Assembly: GCA_003219345.1 (NCBI GenBank)
Contig: QHOP01000164.1
Location: forward strand, 1 to 5,849
Length of the DNA: 5,849 nucleotides
Source: Verrucomicrobiota bacterium
Lineage (GTDB): Bacteria; Verrucomicrobiota; Verrucomicrobiia; Limisphaerales; AV2
Direction of reading: 5' to 3'
The position numbers and the translations under genes were made by a program. Positions within the stretch are counted from its first letter, which is position 1, and each line of letters opens with the position of its first letter. Of the stretch, positions 1-5,222 are shown one piece after another. The notes below the pieces were generated by a model. The model searched no databases, had not been told where the DNA came from, and was given only the letters and a program-made list of their open reading frames with translations.

Positions 1-815
1 AGCTGTGAGATTTGAGGTGAAACAATCATTTCCACCATGCCACTGGAGTTGATAAAAGGCGTTACCCGCAGAATGATCCCGACGCTCTGGTAGCTGATGG
101 CGCTGACCGGCGTGCCATTGAGCCCGTTATAGCTTACGCTGGTGACCAAAGGAACCGATTGGCCAACCGTTATGGTTGCTTGCTGGTTGTTGCGGGCGAG
201 AATCGATGGTCGCGATAACACCTCCGTTTTCCCCGCCTGCGCAATGGCTCGCAGCGTCACCTGGAAGTCGCTGCCCAGCACTTGATAAAGCCCGGCACCC
301 GGTGGCGTCGGCGCGAAGCTCTGCACGGCCTGTCCGAACGCGTTGACGGCCGCGTTTGTTCCCACGGCAGAATTGAGCGAAGACAGTCCGAACGCGTTGG
401 CCACGATTCCCGTCGTCGTGCTGTTCAGGTTGCGGCTGAATGCGCCCTCGATACCGATGTCCGAACTGTTGTTATGCGTGACTTCCAAAAAAACGACTTT
501 GATGAGCACTTGAGGTTCGGGACGGTCCAGGTTCGTGATCACCTGGCCGACATACTTGCTGGTCTCTTCATCCGTGATGACGATTACCCGGTGCGTTTCG
601 GGATCCACCGAAATCATCGCGTCCCCGACCGTGCCATTGGGAGTGTATTGTCGGGTCGTTCCGCTGGCGGTCCCCGAAGAAGCGCCCGTCCCGCCGCCCG
701 CGCGGTTAGGCGAAGTGGTTGTCCGCTGTTGCGCGACCACGCCGGTGGACGACCACAGAATCAGGCCCGCCAGGCCGATCGCCAGCGTTCGTTCGATCGA
801 GTTACATTTGCTCAT
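1..815 (-). CDS. gspD: Secretin GspD, separate C-terminal barrel subunit (3' end outside window)
   Basis: This protein carries the outer-membrane channel domain of the secretin. The visible 271 residues read without a stop to the window edge. Residues 1-28 form a Sec signal peptide (charged 'MSKCNSIERT', hydrophobic 'LAIGLAGLIL', likely cleavage after 'GVVA'). Residues 30-64 are a Gly/Ser/Thr-rich linker. Residues 65-98 ('AMISVDPETHRVIVITDEE' onward) form the second half of an N-type repeat. The barrel domain starts at 'PQVLIKVVFLEV' (101-112). Its hallmarks are 'VLSRPSILARNNQQATITVG' (199-218), 'SVPLV' (220-224) and 'VGIILRVTPFI' (245-255), leading to 'VEMIVSPQIS'. The ATG at 815 has AAGG six bases upstream, and an in-frame TAG at 830-828 blocks any longer start. 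The gap to the N-terminal gene is 16 bases. The S domain, if any, is outside the window. Confidence 0.92.
   Translation of the reverse strand, partial: MSKCNSIERTLAIGLAGLILWSSTGVVAQQRTTTSPNRAGGGTGASSGTASGTTRQYTPNGTVGDAMISVDPETHRVIVITDEETSKYVGQVITNLDRPEPQVLIKVVFLEVTHNNSSDIGIEGAFSRNLNSTTTGIVANAFGLSSLNSAVGTNAAVNAFGQAVQSFAPTPPGAGLYQVLGSDFQVTLRAIAQAGKTEVLSRPSILARNNQQATITVGQSVPLVTSVSYNGLNGTPVSAISYQSVGIILRVTPFINSSGMVEMIVSPQISQ
332..399. repeat. In-frame direct repeat of 14 bases inside the secretin barrel gene
   Basis: GTCCGAACGCGTTG occurs at 332-345 and again at 386-399, exactly 54 bases (18 codons) apart. In the protein this gives 'ANAFGL' (139-144) and 'VNAFGQ' (157-162). The repeat sits between the first barrel strands and the conserved 'VLSRPS' segment. 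Confidence 0.75.
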
Positions 816-821
816 GTTAAA

Positions 822-825
822 CCTT
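822..825 (-). promoter_or_regulatory. Ribosome binding site of the secretin barrel gene
   Basis: AAGG on the minus strand lies six bases before the ATG at 815, within the 16-base gap between the two secretin genes. It shows that the barrel half can be initiated independently of the N-terminal half. Confidence 0.6.
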
Positions 826-831
826 GTCTAT

Positions 832-2499
832 TTAGCGGAACGTCTGGCCCTGGCCACCATTCAAACCTCCGGTGTTGCCGAATCCCGAGTTGCCGATCCC
901 GGTAGTACCACCCGTGGTCGTTTGATTATTCGACTGCGCCCGGCTGGTTAACGCGCTGTTCTGGTTCGCCGTATTGCGGTTCATGGCCGTATTGTTTCGC
1001 TGAAACATGTCCTGCAGGATTTGCTGGACCTGCTGCGGATCCGCGTGCTCCAACGGGGGAAAGACATACACCATTTGTTTCTTCGGTGAACTGGAATCGA
1101 GCTGCGCGATCATGTCCGCGATTTGGGGCATCAGTTCGCTGGCCGCGCTGACAATGATCGAGGACGTGCGCTGGTCCGCCACCGCGGTGACCTGACCTTT
1201 TTTCTTCATTCGATCGCTGGTGGTGGATTGGGCGTCCTGGTTCGGGTTATTGAAAGGGCCCCCAAACCCTCCCCGAAAACGAAAGCCGCCCTGGTTCTGA
1301 TTCGCGTCGTTGCTGGTTTTGCTCTGATCGGGGAACAATTGCGAAAAAAGGTCGGCCATCTCTACAGGGTCGGCATTTTTCAAATGGAACACACGCAGTT
1401 CGGTTATGTCCGTCGCGCTGACGTCCAATTCAGCGACCAGGTGTTCGATCGTTGGAATGAATTCATCCGGAGCGCTGACGACAAGAGCGTTCGAGCGCTC
1501 GTCCGCGACTGCCACCACGCGCGACGCCGCCGTTCGGGCTTCACTGGTCCCGCTTCCGTCGGGCTGGTCTCCGCCTCCCCCGCCTCCCGGGCCTCCGGGA
1601 AAGCCGCCTCGGCCGAACCGCGCGAAAAATCGGGCGGCGGGATTGTTATTGTTTTGCTGGGTCGGCGACTGGAACAAATCCTTGACCGCGCTGGCGAGGT
1701 CCTTCGCGTCCGCGTATTTGAGCGGGAAAACGCGGACGGTCGCAATGCTGGAAATGGACGTGTCGAGCGCGCGGACGATCTCGACCATTCTTCTGGCGTC
1801 AGACAGTGTGTCGGTCAGCACGAGCGCGTTGGCGCTTTCGTTTGCTGTGAGGTTGGCGTAATCAGGAAGAAGCGGCTGGAGGTCCTTTGTCATTTGCGTG
1901 GCGTTGGCATATCGGATCGGGATAATTTGAGTGGCCATTTCGTCGGTGTTCGCCATCCCGGCCGGGCCGTTGGTGGGAATGCTGGGGATTACCGGAAGGC
2001 TCTCCTTCTTCGCCTCCTTGCGGCTCGTGATGGTCAGGGTCCTTCCTTTCCGGACGGCCGCGTAATCGTTTTGATTCAAGACCGTATTCAGCAAATCCAC
2101 CGCCTCGTCCTTGTTGAGCGGCTGATTACTCCAGACGTCAACTGTTTTGCCTTTCACGTCGGTGCCCGGCTTGATGTTGATGATAAAACCACCTGCGTCG
2201 CTGAGATAATTCAACACCATGTCCAGCGGCACACCGCGAAAGTTCAGGCGCAATCCCATCTCGCCCGAGGCGCTTGTTGTTGCGGGTGTCGCCGGAGCCG
2301 GCGCCACGGACCGGTTGTCCGGCGCTTTGCCGCCCGTCTCCGCCTTGTCAGCGGGTAACGGCGCCTGCTCCACAGAATTGGGTTTGGCGGCCGCCGCCCG
2401 TGGATTGTCTTTTGACGTGTCGGCGTCTTGTCCCGTTGCGGCGGTCAGGAACGGGACAAAAAAACCTGCCAGCAAAATAAGAGTTCTCATCGTTTTCAT
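832..2499 (-). CDS. gspD: Secretin GspD, separate N-terminal subunit (N0 and N-domain repeats only, no barrel)
   Basis: This protein would form the periplasmic rings of the T2SS outer-membrane channel. It has 555 residues. Residues 1-23 are a Sec signal peptide ('LILLAGFFVPFLTA' core). Residues 24-79 are an Ala/Pro-rich linker. Residues 81-160 form an N0/STN-type domain. N repeats follow at about 186-248, 254-361 and 366-470, each with an 'F-x-L-K-x-A-D'-like strand-helix half and a 'V-x-A-x-x-x-S-N-A-L-V-V'-like half. Residues 475-500 ('VYVFPPLEHADPQQ') are only the first half of a further repeat; then an Asn/Thr/Gly-rich tail ends at TAA 834-832. No secretin barrel domain is present; it is in the next gene. 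AGGAG five bases before ATG 2499 and an ATGA overlap with gspC support the start. Large Gly/Phe/Arg-rich insertions occupy the loops of the second and third repeats. The N0 domain should contact GspC. Confidence 0.9.
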   Translation of the reverse strand: MKTMRTLILLAGFFVPFLTAATGQDADTSKDNPRAAAAKPNSVEQAPLPADKAETGGKAPDNRSVAPAPATPATTSASGEMGLRLNFRGVPLDMVLNYLSDAGGFIINIKPGTDVKGKTVDVWSNQPLNKDEAVDLLNTVLNQNDYAAVRKGRTLTITSRKEAKKESLPVIPSIPTNGPAGMANTDEMATQIIPIRYANATQMTKDLQPLLPDYANLTANESANALVLTDTLSDARRMVEIVRALDTSISSIATVRVFPLKYADAKDLASAVKDLFQSPTQQNNNNPAARFFARFGRGGFPGGPGGGGGGDQPDGSGTSEARTAASRVVAVADERSNALVVSAPDEFIPTIEHLVAELDVSATDITELRVFHLKNADPVEMADLFSQLFPDQSKTSNDANQNQGGFRFRGGFGGPFNNPNQDAQSTTSDRMKKKGQVTAVADQRTSSIIVSAASELMPQIADMIAQLDSSSPKKQMVYVFPPLEHADPQQVQQILQDMFQRNNTAMNRNTANQNSALTSRAQSNNQTTTGGTTGIGNSGFGNTGGLNGGQGQTFR

Positions 2500-3254
2500 T
2501 TTAGCTCCTGTTCACGCTGTTGCATCAGTTTCTTCAATACGTCACTTGCCGCGCCTTCGGTCGGCGCGGCATCGGTTTTCTCGGTCGAGGCTGTTGTCGC
2601 GCTCGAATCGCTGAAGGATTCGGCGCGGCCGGCCAGTTGCCATTCACCTGCGTCCTGTCTCCTCATCTGCATGCCCACGCCCAGTTCAACTATTTGGTTG
2701 TCCGCCATCAGCTTCACGCGATTGGCGGTGATCTCCGCGATCTTGTAGCCGGCAATCGTGTCGCCGGTTTTGAGGTCTTTTCGGTAAGAAGAATCAGTCC
2801 CGACAAAAAAAGCGACGTTTCCCTTCTCGTAACTGAGCGTGCCGACCAGAGCGAAGGACACCGCTATCGTCGGTCTGCTCTGTCTGACCCCGCCCGAACG
2901 CGACGAGCGGTTGGGATCAAAAATGTTCCGCTCCGAAATGAGGCGGAACGTCTGATAATCCACGCGCGCGGGTGAGTTCGTGCTTTGCGCGCGGCCGGCG
3001 GAGCCGGCCGCCACCAACAACAAAAACGTCACGCACAGCCATCGCACGGACTGAAACCATTCGGAGCGTCGCGTGGCTGCTGCGCAAATCTGTGAACTGA
3101 CGGCAAGACGTGCGTATCTTGTCCGCGAAACTCGCGTGGTCACCCCCTGCCGGAGCGCGTCTGCGAGGCGCGTCGGTTGCGGCGACCGCAAAATTTCAAC
3201 AGAAATCCGTTCGCCTTCCCGCCAGGATGTTGTCTGAATACGTTTCACGTTCAT
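2496..3254 (-). CDS. gspC: GspC-like periplasmic linker between inner-membrane platform and secretin
   Basis: GspC (PilP in pilus systems) has a membrane anchor and a periplasmic homology region that binds the N0 domain of GspD. The frame gives 252 residues. A hydrophobic segment at residues 71-88 ends in 'AGSAGRAQ' and could be an anchor or a signal peptide. Next comes 'YQTFRLISERNIFDPNR' (100-116), a stretch typical of short GspC-like proteins. A beta-rich homology-region-like domain spans about 130-200 ('FALVGTLSYEKGNVAFF', then 'LKTGDTIAGYKI'). A Ser/Thr/Ala-rich tail ends in a charged helix. No PDZ domain or C-terminal coiled-coil domain of classical GspC is present. The ATG at 3254 overlaps the gspM stop as ATGA but lacks a clear Shine-Dalgarno. 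The first 68 residues are basic and featureless, so translation might begin later, for example at GTG 3047. The 3' end overlaps the secretin gene by ATGA. Family identity is inferred from motif, domain order and position. Confidence 0.7.
   Translation of the reverse strand: MNVKRIQTTSWREGERISVEILRSPQPTRLADALRQGVTTRVSRTRYARLAVSSQICAAATRRSEWFQSVRWLCVTFLLLVAAGSAGRAQSTNSPARVDYQTFRLISERNIFDPNRSSRSGGVRQSRPTIAVSFALVGTLSYEKGNVAFFVGTDSSYRKDLKTGDTIAGYKIAEITANRVKLMADNQIVELGVGMQMRRQDAGEWQLAGRAESFSDSSATTASTEKTDAAPTEGAASDVLKKLMQQREQELK
2505..2509 (-). promoter_or_regulatory. Ribosome binding site of the secretin N-terminal gene
   Basis: AGGAG on the minus strand is five bases before the ATG at 2499 and lies in the last codons of gspC. 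A second in-frame ATG three codons later is less well placed. Confidence 0.7.
2991..3011. repeat. Perfect 9-bp GC-only inverted repeat with a 3-base loop
   Basis: GCGGCCGGC (2991-2999) and GCCGGCCGC (3003-3011) are exact reverse complements separated by GGA. The element lies inside gspC and encodes the Ala-Gly-Ser-Ala-Gly stretch at the end of the hydrophobic segment. It would form a very stable mRNA hairpin. There is no U-tract after it, so it is not a typical terminator. Confidence 0.7.
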
Positions 3255-3787
3255 GGTTGTGGCGGCGGGTTGAGCAGCAGTCCACTGATTTGCAACGCGA
3301 GCGAGAGCTGCTGTCCGTCGTTGTCACGCGCGGTAATGTCCATCGATTCGACCTTCAGCGCGAGCGGGTCTTTTTCCACTTCGTAAAGGAACCGTGTGAG
3401 CGCCGGCATGCTGCCGAGCGCATCAATGCGACATTCCAGCGTCATATAGTCGTCCGAATCCCGTCTCCATTGCGGCTTGCGGGAACTGATGCTGATCCGG
3501 CTCTCGTCCGACCAGCGATCAATCGCCTTGAACACCTCGCTTTCGGCTGCCGACAAATTGTTCGGCAGCGCGTTCGTTCTCATCCCGTTCCACCGGCTGC
3601 GGACCGTCTGCTCCCGTTGCAGCAGCAGCGTGCCGTGGTTCACGTTCTTTTTCAATTCCGTGATGCGCTCGGCCCGCGCCTTCCAATGGCCCTTGAGCGG
3701 AGAGAAAATCAAGCGGTCGGACGCCAGCAGCGCGACAGCGGCGATGGCGGCGATGGCCAAAGTCTGTTGGCGGTTCTTAATTTCCAT
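3251..3787 (-). CDS. gspM: GspM/PilO-like inner-membrane protein
   Basis: GspM is a bitopic inner-membrane protein that dimerises with GspL and helps join the cytoplasmic ATPase to the periplasmic pseudopilus. From the chosen start it has 178 residues, close to the usual family size. Residues 1-8 are short, polar and cytoplasmic. Residues 9-23 form an Ala/Ile/Leu-rich membrane helix ('LAIAAIAAVALLA' core). Residues 30-66 are a charged coiled-coil-like helix, and about 82-172 form an alpha/beta domain of the PilO/GspM ferredoxin-like type. The longest frame begins at 3856, but that adds 23 basic residues encoded within gspL. The ATG at 3787 has a near-perfect AAGGAGG five bases upstream and gives a normal N-terminus. 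It overlaps gspL by 11 bases and gspC by 4 bases (ATGA). Sequence similarity in this family is low, so the call rests on topology, size and position after gspL. Confidence 0.8.
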   Translation of the reverse strand: MEIKNRQQTLAIAAIAAVALLASDRLIFSPLKGHWKARAERITELKKNVNHGTLLLQREQTVRSRWNGMRTNALPNNLSAAESEVFKAIDRWSDESRISISSRKPQWRRDSDDYMTLECRIDALGSMPALTRFLYEVEKDPLALKVESMDITARDNDGQQLSLALQISGLLLNPPPQP

Positions 3788-5222
3788 TGCCTCCTCCTTC
3801 AGCCCAATGAAAATTGAATGTGAACTGCACCGGCGATGAACCGCGCGTCTGGTCAATGTGCACGTCGCTGACGCCCTTGGCGGCGCTCAACTGGTCGCGC
3901 ATTTTCAGCAACGCCTGACTGTCACGCGCTGAGCCGGAACAAGTGATCGTCGCGAGATCACGGATATCGACGGACCTGACGGAAACGGAGCCGTCTTCGG
4001 GAAATGCCTCGGTAAGTTGTCGCAAGATGCTCAAGCTCCTGAACGAATCGTCGAACCACGGTCGGTAGCGCCTGATCTGTTGCTGCATGTTATCGAGTTC
4101 CTGCGCAATCGGTTTCATCGCGGCCCATTTGGATTGAAGCCGCAAAAGTTGCCATTGTTGAATGAGGAAAGCTGCGGCGATCAGAAACCCCACGGAACCC
4201 GCTGTCGCTCCGGCCCACGCCAGCTTCTTTGAGGAGAACCTGGTGCTGACCTGTTGCCAGGAGTTGGTTTTCGGAGGAAGAAACTCGAAACCAGATGCAA
4301 CTCCCGTCAGGTATGTCGCGGCCAGGCTCAGCGCCGGTGAAACTGCAGCATCGGAGGGGAGCCGACTGGTGAATGCATCCGCCGGATAACCTTTCACCAG
4401 TTCGACTTGCATTCCCATCGACTCCACACGAGGCCTGATGTCACTGGCGAAACGTTGCACAAACTCGCCGCGCCCGAAGACTTTTACCTTCCGCACGCCA
4501 TCGCGAAACCCGGCCGGCAACTGTCCGAGGGTGACTCTGATTTCGCGCGCGAGCAGGTCGGCGTAGAGCCGTTTCTGCGCGCCTTCGGTTTCGATGGCGC
4601 CCTCCAGCGAGCGCAAAGCGGCGATGCCGCCGCCACCGGTCACTTGCAAGTCAACGCTGTTCTCGCCAATCGCCACCGCCAGCACGCCTGGCGACGATTC
4701 CTGACCCGCGTCTTGCAACGCGGCGATGCCGAGTGTGAAACTTGCCGGTTTGAGTCGCGCCGCTTTCAACGCCTTCTCGAGTTGGAAAAGATGATTCCGG
4801 GGAACAGCCACCAGCGTGGCATGTTGCTCGCCGCTGCCGGAACGATAGCGTGAGTGGCAGACAGAAAGCGTCTCCGGGCCGTATGGAAAACCGCGCTCGG
4901 CTTCGATTTCCAGAAAACCGGCGACATCCGCTTCCGGCAGGACCGGCACTTTCGTTTGCGCGGTCAACGCCCAGCCCAGTGGAACGCACACCGCACAGCG
5001 GCGTTCGCGAATACCCGCTTGATCCAAATGGTTCCGGATTTCGCGCCCGACCAACTCCGGATCGCCAGTCAAAGGATTGAGGGCAAGCGAAACGCTGAAA
5101 TGCTTCAGAACTTGAAGCGAGCCGTTCGTCCGGCGCAGGACGATGCCTTCGAGCCGGCCTCCGTCAAGTGCGAGCCCCAGCATCGAGGACGGCGCGCGTT
5201 TCTTTTGTAAGAATTCCATCAT
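3777..5222 (-). CDS. gspL: GspL-like inner-membrane platform protein, PilM-PilN fusion architecture
   Basis: GspL recruits the secretion ATPase GspE to the inner membrane and pairs with GspM. The protein is 481 residues from the chosen start. Residues 1-310 form an actin/PilM-like cytoplasmic domain, beginning with 'LGLALDGGRLEGIVL' near residues 15-29, which resembles the first phosphate-loop strand pair of PilM. A PilN-like entry 'FEFLPPK' lies near 312-318 and a single hydrophobic membrane helix near 334-355. A coiled-coil-like stretch follows, then a periplasmic ferredoxin-like domain (about 398-475). The longest frame starts at 5276 inside gspK. I prefer the ATG at 5222 because it forms an ATGATG junction with the gspK stop and has GAAGG seven bases upstream; the next codon, ATG at 5219, is the alternative. 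The 3' end overlaps gspM by 11 bases. An acidic residue replaces some usual PilM loop glycines, so ATP binding is uncertain. A PilM/PilN protein of a pilus system is the alternative name. Confidence 0.85.
   Translation of the reverse strand: MMEFLQKKRAPSSMLGLALDGGRLEGIVLRRTNGSLQVLKHFSVSLALNPLTGDPELVGREIRNHLDQAGIRERRCAVCVPLGWALTAQTKVPVLPEADVAGFLEIEAERGFPYGPETLSVCHSRYRSGSGEQHATLVAVPRNHLFQLEKALKAARLKPASFTLGIAALQDAGQESSPGVLAVAIGENSVDLQVTGGGGIAALRSLEGAIETEGAQKRLYADLLAREIRVTLGQLPAGFRDGVRKVKVFGRGEFVQRFASDIRPRVESMGMQVELVKGYPADAFTSRLPSDAAVSPALSLAATYLTGVASGFEFLPPKTNSWQQVSTRFSSKKLAWAGATAGSVGFLIAAAFLIQQWQLLRLQSKWAAMKPIAQELDNMQQQIRRYRPWFDDSFRSLSILRQLTEAFPEDGSVSVRSVDIRDLATITCSGSARDSQALLKMRDQLSAAKGVSDVHIDQTRGSSPVQFTFNFHWAEGGGNGN
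3793..3799 (-). promoter_or_regulatory. Strong ribosome binding site of gspM, decides the start
   Basis: AAGGAGG on the minus strand sits five bases before the ATG at 3787. It is the best Shine-Dalgarno match in the window and lies inside the 3' end of gspL. It rules strongly in favour of 3787 over the in-frame ATG at 3856. Confidence 0.8.

Noticed and set aside
282..951. Two plus-strand open frames (282-905 and 535-951) opposite the barrel gene
   Set aside because: The minus strand reads an unbroken secretin with family-diagnostic motifs over the same bases; the plus frames have no recognisable content.
1555..1615. Short GC-rich repeats near 1570-1610 as a regulatory or repeat element
   Set aside because: They are explained by glycine and proline codons of the loop insertion in the secretin N domain.
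1123..2358. Long plus-strand open frame of 411 codons opposite the secretin N-terminal gene
   Set aside because: It is antisense to a protein with clear signal peptide and N-domain repeats. Its translation is Arg/Val-rich with no recognisable domain, a common shadow in GC-rich DNA.
1..2499. Reading the split secretin as a pseudogene
   Set aside because: Both parts are intact where visible, keep conserved motifs, and have independent starts and signal peptides. Decay would not create a second signal peptide.
2991..3011. Rho-independent terminator
   Set aside because: No T-tract follows the stem on either strand, and the element is inside an open reading frame in mid-operon.
3110..3817. Plus-strand open frame of 235 codons opposite gspM and gspC
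   Set aside because: It has no ribosome binding site or domain pattern, and it crosses two well-supported minus-strand genes.
3788..3856. N-terminal extension of GspM from the ATG at 3856
   Set aside because: The added residues are encoded inside gspL, would place a basic tail before the membrane helix, and lack a ribosome site, whereas 3787 has AAGGAGG at ideal spacing.
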